DNA of 45,619 bases from Aliiglaciecola sp. GTDB taxonomy: Bacteria > Pseudomonadota > Gammaproteobacteria > Enterobacterales > Alteromonadaceae. The translations under genes and the position numbers were made by a program. The notes below the pieces were generated by a model that saw only the letters and a list, made by a program, of their open reading frames with translations, did no database searches and was not told the origin of the DNA. The DNA lies in NCBI GenBank assembly GCA_028356795.1, contig JAOMVH010000006.1:1-45619 (forward strand), in the 5' to 3' direction. Numbering within the stretch: position 1 is the stretch's first letter; each line of letters begins with the position of its first letter. Shown here piece by piece: positions 14,094-23,859 of the stretch.

Positions 14094-14102
14094 TGTGGGT
14101 AA
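14094..14102 (-). promoter_or_regulatory. DnaA box (TTACCCACA on minus)
   Basis: TGTGGGTAA on plus, within oriC. Confidence 0.7.
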
Positions 14103-14111
14103 CTAGCGATC

Positions 14112-14120
14112 TTATCCACA
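14112..14120 (+). promoter_or_regulatory. DnaA box TTATCCACA (exact consensus)
   Basis: Exact match within oriC. Confidence 0.9.
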
Positions 14121-14184
14121 AGCAAGTTTATCAGAAAAACTATTCAGTTGATAACCCCAAGATATTCCAGGCTTATCCTCAAAG

Positions 14185-14193
14185 TTATACACA
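14185..14193 (+). promoter_or_regulatory. DnaA box TTATACACA
   Basis: Matches TTWTNCACA within oriC. Confidence 0.8.
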
Positions 14194-14549
14194 GAATGAT
14201 CTGTGTTAAAGCTGAACAATTTGTTTATTTATTCATCGATTATCCTGTTGTTTTTATGTTTAAGATCGATAAATAAATCATTTATTATTGTTTTTTTAAG
14301 TGCGTAGTTACTTATGGATGTCTTCTTATGGGAATGATTTGTTATTTATAACCATTGATAAAATCGATTTGTCAGTGTGTTTGTTTGTCTACCATACTAG
14401 GAGCAGTTGATATTTGTAATTGCTTTTTGACTTAGTTTACTAGGCTTACAAATCGGCGCCGCAATTAAAAAGTGTTTAGTGAAAACAGAATTTATACGCC
14501 AAGGGTTAACTGCCCCTACTATCATTATAAAAACAATAAGTTGGTAATC

Positions 14550-15719
14550 ATGCCGAAAATACCTCGCGATAAACTCAATGACTACTCCGCAGATATGGCA
14601 AAGGCGCGAAGAACGCTGATTAAAGAACAAACCGGTGCTAACTGGCACCATATTGCTCAAACATCCATTAACCCTGAATCACTGCCGGGAAATATTGAAC
14701 ATTTCAGTGGTGCAGCACAAATACCGATTGGTATAGCAGGCCCGATGTTGGTAGATGGCGTCGCTGCCACGGGTGAGTTTTATGTTCCAATGGCTACAAC
14801 AGAAGGAACCTTGGTGGCGAGCTATAACCGTGGCATGCGTCTTACCAATGAGGCTGGTGGTATTAAAACAACGGTGATTGATGATGCCATGCAGCGTGCA
14901 CCTGTGTTTACTTTCACCGATGCACGAACTGCCTTGGCGTTTGGTCAGTGGGTAACGGAAAATTTTGCGACCATCAAACAAAAAGCCGAAGAAACCACCT
15001 CTGTGGGTAAGCTCAGGGACATTGAGCAATATGCCGTATCTAAGATGCGTTGGTTGCGATTTAATTTCACCTGTGGCGATGCGGCGGGACAAAATATGGT
15101 GAGTAAGGCGACCCGCCATGCTTGTCAGTGGATATTGGCACAACAGGTACCTGGTTTAGATCATTTTGCTTTAGCGGCAAATTTGGATACAGATAAAAAA
15201 CACTCATTTGTCAATGCCTTACACACACGTGGAAAACGGGTGGTAGCTGAAACCATTATTCCCGCTACCTTGATGAAGTCACTTATGAATTGTACACCTG
15301 AGGCGTTGTACAAACAGCGTCAATATTCGAATATGGGGGCTTTTATGGCTGGCAGTGTGAGCAATGGCGCTCATTTTGCTAACGGGATCACGGCCTTATT
15401 TATTTCATGTGGTCAAGACGTGGCTAACGTGGCGGAATCTTCTGCGGGTTACACCTTTAGTGAGATTACGCCTCGAGGCGACTATTATTTCTCAGTGACT
15501 ATTCCATCTTTGGTTGTTGCTACTTATGGTGGCGGAACTGGCTTGGCAACACAACGCGAAAGCTTGGAATGTTTAGGCTGCTATGGTCAGGGTAAGGTAA
15601 ATAAATTTGCAGAGATAGTGGCAGCAACTGTGCTGTGCGGAGAGTTGTCTTTATCTTCTGCGATAGTCGCCGATGAATGGGTATCTAGCCATGATCAATA
15701 CGGAAGAAATCGACCTTAA
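14550..15719 (+). CDS. Hydroxymethylglutaryl-CoA reductase (class I-like)
   Basis: TTEGTLVASYNRG, CGDAAGQNMVSKAT, GQDVANVAESSA, GGGTGLATQ and C-terminal VSSHDQYGRNR; ATG at 14550 preferred over the upstream ORF start at 14472. Confidence 0.88.
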   Translation: MPKIPRDKLNDYSADMAKARRTLIKEQTGANWHHIAQTSINPESLPGNIEHFSGAAQIPIGIAGPMLVDGVAATGEFYVPMATTEGTLVASYNRGMRLTNEAGGIKTTVIDDAMQRAPVFTFTDARTALAFGQWVTENFATIKQKAEETTSVGKLRDIEQYAVSKMRWLRFNFTCGDAAGQNMVSKATRHACQWILAQQVPGLDHFALAANLDTDKKHSFVNALHTRGKRVVAETIIPATLMKSLMNCTPEALYKQRQYSNMGAFMAGSVSNGAHFANGITALFISCGQDVANVAESSAGYTFSEITPRGDYYFSVTIPSLVVATYGGGTGLATQRESLECLGCYGQGKVNKFAEIVAATVLCGELSLSSAIVADEWVSSHDQYGRNRP

Positions 15720-15828
15720 GGGTATTACTCAAAATTAAAATGCAATAGGTTTAAACCTTTGTGTCATCCTTTGCGACTTATTGTAAACATTAGCGAAAGT
15801 TATTATTCATTTATCAAGAGAATTCATT

Positions 15829-16617
15829 ATGTTTGCAATCAACCAATCTAAAATATTTAAGTTATTGTCAGTTTTTGCATTGTTAACCAGTATGGCAGTA
15901 TCTGCACAAACCTATACCGAAACCTTTGATGTGAGCTCAGGTGGCGATTTGTATTTGCGCACAGATGCGGGCCGAATTGTCATAGACACCCATGCTAGTG
16001 ACACTGTGGTGATGGAAGTTCAGGTACGTGGTGACGATGCAGAGCATTTTGAGTTGTCTCATGAAGTTAACGGCGATTCTGTGCGTATTATTGGTAAGGT
16101 AGAAGGGCGAAAAGGCTGGGGTTGGAGTCGCGATTTGAGGGTTGAATATCGAGTCACTGTGCCAGAAAAATATAACCTAGACATGCATACTTCTGGTGGT
16201 TCTATTGATATTGAAGACTTAGTGGGCAACATTGATGCACATACTTCAGGCGGCTCAATTGATGTAGGCAATATTACCGGCGATGTTAAGTTAAAAACCT
16301 CAGGTGGCCCAATAGACACCGACCGAATCATAGGTGAAATTGACGCTCATACCTCAGGTGGCAGTATTCGTGTAACCATAGCGAAGCAGCCTTCTAAAGA
16401 TGCAGAGCTAAGTACCTCGGGTGGGTCGATCAGAGCTTATATTCAAGAAGACATGGCTTTGGATATTGATGCTTCTACCAGCGGTGGCCGTGTCCGTTCT
16501 GATTTTGAAGTGAATGGTAGTATTAAGAAACAATCTATTCGGGGAGAAATCAATGGCGGTGGTCCAACTCTTGAACTGCGCACCAGCGGCGGCAGTGTGT
16601 CAATTAAGAAGCTTTAA
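15829..16617 (+). CDS. Secreted DUF4097-type beta-solenoid repeat protein
   Basis: Signal peptide (LLSVFALLTSMAVSAQ) and at least seven TSGG repeats of about 17-20 aa. Confidence 0.8.
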   Translation: MFAINQSKIFKLLSVFALLTSMAVSAQTYTETFDVSSGGDLYLRTDAGRIVIDTHASDTVVMEVQVRGDDAEHFELSHEVNGDSVRIIGKVEGRKGWGWSRDLRVEYRVTVPEKYNLDMHTSGGSIDIEDLVGNIDAHTSGGSIDVGNITGDVKLKTSGGPIDTDRIIGEIDAHTSGGSIRVTIAKQPSKDAELSTSGGSIRAYIQEDMALDIDASTSGGRVRSDFEVNGSIKKQSIRGEINGGGPTLELRTSGGSVSIKKL

Positions 16618-16635
16618 GTTTGTTGGTTAGAGAAT

Positions 16636-16800
16636 AGATCCTCGATAAGAGCGCTCGAGGATGACGTCGTCATATTTTCCGTCATCCGAGCAACGCTTTT
16701 GAGCTGGGATCTGGTTTAAATTTAAAGCCTCGTGATTCGTTTTATACGTCCGTCAGCTGAAAGGCATAGATCCTCAATAAGAGCATTTTAAGGATAACGT
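16636..16800. repeat. BIME-like cluster: three REP-like copies (plus, minus, plus)
   Basis: 16636-16667 AGATCCTCGATAAGAGCGCTCGAGGATGACGT; 16679-16712 inverted copy (reverse complement AGATCCCAGCTCAAAAGCGTTGCTCGGATGACGG); 16768-16800 AGATCCTCAATAAGAGCATTTTAAGGATAACGT. Confidence 0.82.
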
Positions 16801-16809
16801 CTGGGGGCG

Positions 16810-17625
16810 TTACTTAACTTGATTAGGTTGATAACCCGATACATTCATTGGTTCAGGTGCAGGAGGGGTGATTTCTTTGCGGCGACTGGGTCCTGAAAAT
16901 CTCACTTTATAGGTGTCGTACTCTTTCATCGATTCAAAGCAATATCGACCCAATGCATTTTCCAGTTCAGCCAAATTGTGATTGGTGATCATGATACAGT
17001 TTTTATTATTGACTAATCGTTGTCTGAGTAAGTTACCTAGCCAGCTTTGGGTATTCTTTTTTAACATAGTTTCATTCACGCAGACTTCATCCAAAATCAG
17101 TAAGTCGACGTCTAACAATTCTTTTTGTATTTCTCTAAATTGTTCAGCAACATTGTCGGTTGCATTGTAGTCGTAAGAGAAAAAACGCATTTCTAATAAG
17201 CTGGAAAGCTGGCGGTACAACACCGATATTTCGTATTGGTCAATCAGCTGGTGAGCAATGGCACCGGCAATATGAGATTTACCACGGCCATAGTCACCGT
17301 AAAAAATCATCATGTGTGAGCCACTGTGGCGCCAATTATAATCATCATGTGCGGCAATAAATGATTGGGCAATACTGACCGCTTCGATTACATCTTCACT
17401 GTCTTCTATTAAAGTATTAAAGGTCCACTTTGGATTCAGATCAGAGCGTCCATGAATTTCTTGTATGCGACGGAGTTTGGTTTCTTGCTGTAACTTTTTA
17501 ACGTCTTCGTTGGCCTGTTTTTCGTATTGGGCACGCATGTCTTTGTAGTCAGTATAGGTGTCGGGCACATTGGTTTTGCCCATGGCCTTTGCGAGTTTGT
17601 CAATTTTGTTTTTTATACTGTCCAC
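16810..17625 (-). CDS. dnaC: DnaC-like helicase-loader AAA+ ATPase
   Basis: Walker A FYGDYGRGKSHIAGAIAHQL, Walker B VDLLILDEVCV, ITNHNLAELENALGRYCFESM. Confidence 0.85.
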   Translation of the reverse strand: MDSIKNKIDKLAKAMGKTNVPDTYTDYKDMRAQYEKQANEDVKKLQQETKLRRIQEIHGRSDLNPKWTFNTLIEDSEDVIEAVSIAQSFIAAHDDYNWRHSGSHMMIFYGDYGRGKSHIAGAIAHQLIDQYEISVLYRQLSSLLEMRFFSYDYNATDNVAEQFREIQKELLDVDLLILDEVCVNETMLKKNTQSWLGNLLRQRLVNNKNCIMITNHNLAELENALGRYCFESMKEYDTYKVRFSGPSRRKEITPPAPEPMNVSGYQPNQVK

Positions 17626-17658
17626 GTTAGTCCACTATGATAGTTACGAAGAATACAA

Positions 17659-18339
17659 TTAGGTTTTATTTGGTTTGGCGTTTTTACTGTATTTTGCCAC
17701 AAGCTGTTTCGCATTGTCGTCTGCTTGCACGCCTGCCTTTGGCTCAACCCATTGGTTGCCAACTTTCTGCTTGGGTTTAACGCCACTGGCTACTCTACGC
17801 TGTTTTAGCTGAAAAACGAACTTTTGTGTCCACTGAAATTGACTGAACTGCATTTCCGGCCGTCCCATCCAGTAGGCAATAAATTCGCCCAATTCAGTTT
17901 GGTTAAAGTGTTTATCGATAATGCCTACGAGGCCAGCTAGATCTTCAAAGACTCGATGATGAGGTTGCCAATCTGCACTCATTGCCTGAAATTGCATATG
18001 CAGTGTGGGGTAGTCATCTTGTTTTATATTTAGTAATGGCAAAAGTAGCTGTTTGCCGTTGAAGCTGCGCTCTAAAGATTCGTTTTCATCGATATCGACC
18101 AGCTGGTGTTTAACCAGTTCTTTAATCAAACTATTAATTTGTCTGCCCAGCGAAAATTGTTTAGTGGTGCTGTTGAGTAAACCAATGAGCTGTTTGTAGT
18201 TTAAATTAGATGTGAGTCCGGTTTGATTATCTGCAAGGGGGCGCAAGCCGAGCAAATATAATACTCTTGCTTCGTTGCTAATCTCTTGTGTTAGTGCAGT
18301 TTGCTCGGTCTTATTCACCGGTTGACTCTTTATTGGCAA
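17659..18339 (-). CDS. dnaT: DnaT-like primosomal protein
   Basis: C-terminal DnaT-type motif (EFIAYWMGRPEMQFSQFQWTQKFVFQLKQRR); adjacent to the dnaC-like gene. Confidence 0.7.
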   Translation of the reverse strand: MPIKSQPVNKTEQTALTQEISNEARVLYLLGLRPLADNQTGLTSNLNYKQLIGLLNSTTKQFSLGRQINSLIKELVKHQLVDIDENESLERSFNGKQLLLPLLNIKQDDYPTLHMQFQAMSADWQPHHRVFEDLAGLVGIIDKHFNQTELGEFIAYWMGRPEMQFSQFQWTQKFVFQLKQRRVASGVKPKQKVGNQWVEPKAGVQADDNAKQLVAKYSKNAKPNKT

Positions 18340-18769
18340 GGCTGTTTAGATAATCCTGGAGCCATTCAAGTGCAGCATCTTCTGGGATAGGATGATTGAG
18401 CACATCGATATGAATAGGCTTGTAGGCAAGTGTTGCACCACTTAACTGCATTTTGTCTTGCATGCTCATGGCACCATTGCAATAGGTGTCGTAGCTACTA
18501 TCTCCTAGCCCTACAACTAAGAATGGGGTGTTATCTAGATTGGTGCTAGCCAGTTGTTTGGCAAAAGGCTGAATGTTATCCGGTAAGTCGCCTGCTCCGT
18601 GGGTAGAGGTACAAATTATCCAGATACTGTCCTTGGATATGTCTTGTGCATTGGGCTCTAAATGAATATTAACCTTATGACCTTTTTCAGTTAATTCGTC
18701 ACTTAACGCATCGGCAACGTATTCGCTTGCGCCCAAAACGGTGCCTACAATAATGTCATAGTTTGCCAT
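18311..18769 (-). CDS. mioC: Flavodoxin-like protein MioC
   Basis: IIVGTVLGASEYVADALSDEL and STHGAGDLPDNIQPF flavodoxin motifs; oriC-proximal. Confidence 0.88.
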   Translation of the reverse strand: MANYDIIVGTVLGASEYVADALSDELTEKGHKVNIHLEPNAQDISKDSIWIICTSTHGAGDLPDNIQPFAKQLASTNLDNTPFLVVGLGDSSYDTYCNGAMSMQDKMQLSGATLAYKPIHIDVLNHPIPEDAALEWLQDYLNSLANKESTGE

Positions 18770-18805
18770 AGGTTATTCCTTCATTAATCGCTTCAATTTG
18801 ATTGA

Positions 18806-20173
18806 CTACTTGCCAATACAAAAAGACGAAAATATCTTTCCAAGTAAATCATCAGAACTAAATTCACCGGTGATTTCATCAAGTGAAAGCTGGGTTAAAC
18901 GCAGTTCTTCCGCCAATAATTCGCCAGCGAGATGGTCATGTAGTTGTTGTTGACCAATATCTAAGTGTTCTGAGGCCCGTTGTATTGCGTCAATGTGCCT
19001 GCGTCGGGCGATAAACTGACCTTCAGTGTTTTGGTCAAATCCCATGCAATCTTTGAGGTGCTGGGCAAGTGCATCAATACCGGCATTTTGACTGGCAGAG
19101 ATGCGATAAACCGGTGTATCACCGTGTTGTTCAAAACCAACTGTTTCACCAGACAAATCAACTTTGTTACGAACCAATGTTAGTCCCATATTGGCTGGCA
19201 GTTTTTGCATAAACTCTGGCCAGATTTTATTGGGGTCGTTTTCATTACTTTCACAACTATCAAGCATAAATAGAACTCGGTCGGCTTTTTGTATCTCTTG
19301 CCACGCTCTTTCTATGCCGATTTGTTCAACTTTGTCTGCGCTATCCCGCAGTCCTGCGGTATCGATAATATGTAGTGGCATTCCATCAAGATGAATATGC
19401 TCTTTGAGCACATCTCGTGTGGTGCCGGCAATATCGGTAACTATGGCTGCATCTCGTCCAGCAAGTGCATTTAACAAACTTGATTTTCCGGCATTTGGTC
19501 TGCCAGCAATCACGACCTGCATACCTTCTCGCAACAAGCTACCTTGTTTGGCTTGCTGTTTAACGGTATTCATTTGCTCAACAATGGCAGCTAAATCACC
19601 GGCGACTTTACCATCACTTAAAAAATCGATTTCTTCGTCAGGAAAATCAATGGCGGCTTCCACATACATACGCAGGTGTATCACCTGTTCTACCAGCCCA
19701 TTAATTTTATTCGAGAACTCGCCTTGTAGTGAGCGCATGGCGCTTTTTGCGGCTTGCTCAGAACTTGCGTCAATCAAATCAGCAATTGCCTCAGCTTGGG
19801 ATAAATCAAGTTTATCATTCAAGAACGCACGTTCACTAAATTCACCAGGGCGTGCCATTCGAAGTTTAGGAATACCCAGAATACGCTTGATAAGTAAATC
19901 GAGAATGATTTGCCCACCATGTCCTTGAAGCTCTAATACGTCTTCGCCGGTAAACGAATGGGGATTGTTAAAGAACAAGGCTATGCCTTGATCAATAACT
20001 TGTGCATCATCTTCATAAAAGGGCAGGTAATGTGCTTCTCTTGGCGTAATTTGTTTTTTTAGTACTGCGGTAGCAACGTCTTTTGCTAGTGGACCGGAAA
20101 CGCGAACAATACCAACACCACCGCGACCAGGTGCGGTAGCTTGAGCAACAATTGTTTCGTTATATGAATCCAT
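18806..20173 (-). CDS. mnmE: tRNA modification GTPase MnmE
   Basis: [34 protein letters not shown]-terminal FSSFCIGK. Confidence 0.99.
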   Translation of the reverse strand: MDSYNETIVAQATAPGRGGVGIVRVSGPLAKDVATAVLKKQITPREAHYLPFYEDDAQVIDQGIALFFNNPHSFTGEDVLELQGHGGQIILDLLIKRILGIPKLRMARPGEFSERAFLNDKLDLSQAEAIADLIDASSEQAAKSAMRSLQGEFSNKINGLVEQVIHLRMYVEAAIDFPDEEIDFLSDGKVAGDLAAIVEQMNTVKQQAKQGSLLREGMQVVIAGRPNAGKSSLLNALAGRDAAIVTDIAGTTRDVLKEHIHLDGMPLHIIDTAGLRDSADKVEQIGIERAWQEIQKADRVLFMLDSCESNENDPNKIWPEFMQKLPANMGLTLVRNKVDLSGETVGFEQHGDTPVYRISASQNAGIDALAQHLKDCMGFDQNTEGQFIARRRHIDAIQRASEHLDIGQQQLHDHLAGELLAEELRLTQLSLDEITGEFSSDDLLGKIFSSFCIGK

Positions 20174-20184
20174 CGTTTGGCGTC

Positions 20185-20667
20185 TTAATCGCGGAAGTTG
20201 TTGAATTGCAGCGGTTGACCCATGTCTTCACCTTTGAGAAGTGCCATGACACTTTGAAGATCATCACGTTTTTTGCCGTTCACTCTTAACTGATCACCTT
20301 GAATGCTAGCTTGCACTTTCATTTTATTGTCTTTGATTAGTTTGACAATTTTCTTTGCAATAGGTTGTTCGATACCTTGTTTAAATTTTATTGCGCGTTT
20401 GTGGGTTTTACCACTTCTCTCAACATTTTGAGGATCCATTGCAGAGGTATCAAGTTTACGTTTTGAACATGCGTTACGCAGCATGTCGGTAAGTTGTTGA
20501 AGTTGAAACTCACCTTCTGCAAGCAACACCACAGACTCGTCTTTGTATTCAATCGATGCGTCAACTCCGCGAAAATCAAAACGGGTACTTAACTCTCGGT
20601 TAGCGTTATCAACGGCATTGCGAACTTCATTCATGTCAATTTCAGAAACAATATCAAAAGAGGGCAT
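20185..20667 (-). CDS. yajQ: YajQ family nucleotide-binding protein
   Basis: [34 protein letters not shown]. Confidence 0.97.
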   Translation of the reverse strand: MPSFDIVSEIDMNEVRNAVDNANRELSTRFDFRGVDASIEYKDESVVLLAEGEFQLQQLTDMLRNACSKRKLDTSAMDPQNVERSGKTHKRAIKFKQGIEQPIAKKIVKLIKDNKMKVQASIQGDQLRVNGKKRDDLQSVMALLKGEDMGQPLQFNNFRD

Positions 20668-20719
20668 AGTGGTGGCTCCTGTATTTATGCTGGTGCTATT
20701 GTAAACGTCTAGTAGGACA

Positions 20720-20746
20720 CAAAAAAGCCCGTAAATACGGGCTTTC
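20720..20746 (-). terminator. Intrinsic terminator downstream of yidC
   Basis: Minus: AAAGCCCGTATTTACGGGCTTTTTTG. Confidence 0.85.
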
Positions 20747-20770
20747 GAATTATTTTACTTATTCCGTGGA

Positions 20771-22429
20771 TTATTTGGTCTGTAAGCCACGTTTTTCCAT
20801 GGATGAGTAAATTATTTTAGCTTGTACTAGCGTAATGATGTTACTGATCAACCAATAAAGAACCAGTCCCGCTGGGAAGATGAAGAAGAACAAACTCATC
20901 GCTACTGGCATCCACTGCATAATTTTTTGTTGCATAGGATCTTGAATGGTCATAGGTTGTAGCTTTTGCAAAAGGTACATACTTAGGCCCGTCAATATTG
21001 GTAGCACAAAGTACGGGTCTTTAACTGACAAATCAGTGATCCAGAATATAAAGTCTGCGTGGCGTAACTCTACACTTTCAAGTAGTACCCAATACAAGGC
21101 TAAAAATATCGGCATTTGAAGTAGCAGTGGGAAACAACCACCCATTGGGTTTACTTTTTCTTTTTTGTACATTTCCATCATGGCTTGCGACATCTTTTGT
21201 CTGTCGTCGCCATGACGTTCTTTAAGCTGGGCCATTTTAGGGGCAAGATTTCGCATCTTCGCCATTGATTCGTATTGTTTCTTCGTTAGTGGGTACATCA
21301 CGCCTTTAACGATGATGGTAATAACAATAATTGCCAGTCCCCAGTTAACCACAATGCCCTGTATCCATTGCAAAACAGTAAATAGAAACTGAGAAATCAT
21401 CCATAAAGGACCATAATCGACGGTCAAATCAAGACCGAATGCGATCTCTTTTAAAGTTTCTTGATCTTTGGGCCCCATGTACAAAACACTGCTGCTTGTT
21501 ATTGTTTGACCTGCTGGGACATCGAATGCTTCACCGGTATAACCAATTGCAGCATAGCGATTTTGAAATACATTACTGTAGATAAGATTGGTCTGTTCTT
21601 GATTAGGTACCCAAGCAGCGACAAAATAGTGTTCTATCATGCCTGCCCAGCCACCAACAGTGGTGACGTTTAAACGGTCATCTTGCATATCGTCAAAGGA
21701 GAACTTCTCGTAGCGATTGTCTTTTGTTGAGTATGCTCCACCGCGATAGGTTGGCATAAACATGCTGCCTTCTTCGCCCACAATACTTTGCTTGAGTTGT
21801 GCGTATTGTTTGAATTGCTTAGTGGTTTGTGTGGTATTGGTTATGTTGTATTCCACATCAACTTTGTGTTGACCACGTCTGAATATGAAACGTTTTTCGA
21901 CAATCAGTCCTTCATCAGATGCCCACTTAAGTGGAACAATCAGTTCATCGCCTTGTAGCGTAAATGAATCTTGGCTGGTGATATAATCAGGACGACCTTT
22001 TGTAGTATCAATGGCATCTCTGCCAATTAAACCACTTTGTGCAATATATAGTGTGTTGGCGTTAGGGCGTAACAAGCTATATGAGTCGTCAGAACCCTGG
22101 GTTACCGGAAATTGTACCAAGTTGGCAGATACAACATCACCGCCACGTGGTTGAATCAGTATATCTAATGTATCAGTTGTAACTTTAATCAATGCCTGCG
22201 GATCTGCCGCTGCCACTGGAACCACAGATTCCTCAGAAACAGGGACATCACTATCATTAGTTGATTCTGTAACCTGAGGTATATTAGCACTAGGTGTGCC
22301 AGGAGCTACTTGCTCAACAGTTTGAGTAGGTTGAACGGGTTTTGGGCCATAATCAGTTTGCCACTGTTGCCACAAAAGAAAACTGACTAATACTAAGCCA
22401 ATTAACAGAAAATTACGTTGGGATTCCAT
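20771..22429 (-). CDS. yidC: Membrane protein insertase YidC
   Basis: MESQRNFLLIGLVLVSFLLWQQWQTD; GGCFPLLLQMPIFLALYWVLLESVELRHADF. Confidence 0.99.
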   Translation of the reverse strand: MESQRNFLLIGLVLVSFLLWQQWQTDYGPKPVQPTQTVEQVAPGTPSANIPQVTESTNDSDVPVSEESVVPVAAADPQALIKVTTDTLDILIQPRGGDVVSANLVQFPVTQGSDDSYSLLRPNANTLYIAQSGLIGRDAIDTTKGRPDYITSQDSFTLQGDELIVPLKWASDEGLIVEKRFIFRRGQHKVDVEYNITNTTQTTKQFKQYAQLKQSIVGEEGSMFMPTYRGGAYSTKDNRYEKFSFDDMQDDRLNVTTVGGWAGMIEHYFVAAWVPNQEQTNLIYSNVFQNRYAAIGYTGEAFDVPAGQTITSSSVLYMGPKDQETLKEIAFGLDLTVDYGPLWMISQFLFTVLQWIQGIVVNWGLAIIVITIIVKGVMYPLTKKQYESMAKMRNLAPKMAQLKERHGDDRQKMSQAMMEMYKKEKVNPMGGCFPLLLQMPIFLALYWVLLESVELRHADFIFWITDLSVKDPYFVLPILTGLSMYLLQKLQPMTIQDPMQQKIMQWMPVAMSLFFFIFPAGLVLYWLISNIITLVQAKIIYSSMEKRGLQTK

Positions 22430-22593
22430 ATGATACTCTTTAACTACGTGTTCATTTAAGCGGCATGGAAGTGCAGCATTTATTCCTTTTACAATCTTAT
22501 AGTCTGACTGTAATTCAATTTATTACATCAATGATGTTGTTGACCTTATTATTTCGGACGAAATAGTAATGCTAAATGCGTCGAATGATAAGT

Positions 22594-22848
22594 CTAATCG
22601 TGCTTTTTACTGTTATTTTTTGGTACTTCATCAAAGCCACCCTCATGTAACGGATGACATTTGCTAATTCTTTTAAAAGTAAGCCAAGTTCCTTTGAAAA
22701 AACCATGTTCTTTAATCGCTTGTATACCGTATTCAGAGCACGTCGGATGAAACCGACAGCTTGGTCCTATCATCGGCGACAAAAACTGTTGGTAAAACCG
22801 TATTAAGCCGATTGGGATTGTGCGCAACGATGCGAAAGCTTTTTCCAT
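22594..22848 (-). CDS. yidD: Membrane protein insertion efficiency factor YidD
   Basis: [35 protein letters not shown]. Confidence 0.97.
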   Translation of the reverse strand: MEKAFASLRTIPIGLIRFYQQFLSPMIGPSCRFHPTCSEYGIQAIKEHGFFKGTWLTFKRISKCHPLHEGGFDEVPKNNSKKHD

Positions 22849-23171
22849 AGTTTTTCCAGTAACAGCATTATCTGTTCGTTAGTCATCTTATCAAGCCCAG
22901 ACTTACCGACTACTACTATATCAGCATTAGGTAATTGGTGTTGTTTTAGACGAAAACTTTCGCGTATAAGTCGTTTGACACGATTTCTATCATGGGCTTT
23001 TTTGACACGTTTTTTGGATAAAGTAATCCCAATTCTTGGATGTTCAAGATTATTAAAACGCGCAAGGATAGTTAATTGAGGCGAAACAGAAGGAATAGCT
23101 TGTTGGAAGACATTTTCAAAGTGAGTGGGAGTTAAAAGTCTTAGCTCCCGAGAAAACGAATTTTCACTCAC
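22803..23171 (-). CDS. rnpA: Ribonuclease P protein component
   Basis: [29 protein letters not shown]. Confidence 0.97.
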   Translation of the reverse strand: MSENSFSRELRLLTPTHFENVFQQAIPSVSPQLTILARFNNLEHPRIGITLSKKRVKKAHDRNRVKRLIRESFRLKQHQLPNADIVVVGKSGLDKMTNEQIMLLLEKLWKKLSHRCAQSQSA

Positions 23172-23180
23172 TTTGATAAA

Positions 23181-23315
23181 TTAGGCTGATAAACGAGCAC
23201 GGCCTTTAGCACGACGATTAGCAAGGACCTTGCGGCCATTCTTAGTCGCCATACGGGCACGAAAACCGTGTGAACGCTTACGCTTTAAGTTACTTGGTTG
23301 AAATGTTCTTTTCAT
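23181..23315 (-). CDS. rpmH: 50S ribosomal protein L34 (absent from the ORF track because it is short)
   Basis: [44 protein letters not shown]. Confidence 0.98.
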   Translation of the reverse strand: MKRTFQPSNLKRKRSHGFRARMATKNGRKVLANRRAKGRARLSA

Positions 23316-23512
23316 GACCTAGTCCCGATACATAAGGGTTAATACAAAATGAACATCAATGAACAAAAAACCATTGCGCTCAAAAAGGACGCTGAATTCT
23401 AGAGATCTAATGGGCTCTTGTCAATCATTGATCAATAAGATAGCTAATTTATTTTGATCATTTTTTGCTAAAAACATCTGGGCTGTTGATAACAATTATG
23501 CTAGATGTATAT

Positions 23513-23521
23513 TTATCCACA
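23513..23521 (+). promoter_or_regulatory. DnaA box TTATCCACA upstream of dnaA
   Basis: Exact consensus; a nearby variant TTATCAACA (minus) lies at 23484-23492. Confidence 0.85.
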
Positions 23522-23859
23522 GGTGGATCCATATTTACGTAGAAATGTCTAATATTTTACTTGTTATTTTATATATATTATCCATCAATAATGCCCGGTT
23601 ATATAGTGATAGTCTTTAATAACATAATAAAATAATTATATATATCAACGTCTTGTTTGGTTTTTAGTTGGTCTTAGTAAATTAATTTGAAATCAAGCTT
23701 GTGCTACAAAGGTTCTTTTTGAGATAATTCACAACCCCTATTAAAGCAGGGCGAAAAAAGAACAATAATTGCTCAGACTCCATTCAAACTTGGTTTCTCA
23801 ATTATCTCACTAATTTAACTTCTAGCAGCCTTGAATAAGGTTTGTGACGGATATTTTAC

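Larger units (their letters stand above)
13773..14270. other. oriC: Chromosomal replication origin oriC
   Basis: Between mnmG and the next gene; 13 GATC sites counted by eye in about 500 bp; AT-rich 13-mer-like segment (GATCTAATCTTTATGATTTATTTAGATCTTTAGTTTATTTTTATTATTATT, about 13941-13991); DnaA boxes. Confidence 0.92.

Noticed and set aside
14472-14549. N-terminal extension of the HMG-CoA reductase ORF (start at 14472)
   Set aside because: The upstream 26 codons (MFSENRIYTPRVNCPYYHYKNNKLVI) do not resemble the enzyme; the ATG at 14550 is the more natural start.
16059-16331. Minus-strand ORF with repeated SIEPPEVC motifs
   Set aside because: Antisense shadow of the TSGG repeats in the DUF4097-type gene.
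22139-22154. CCACGTGG core in yidC, partial parS-like
   Set aside because: Flanks do not match TGTTYCACGTGRAACA; only the core palindrome is present.
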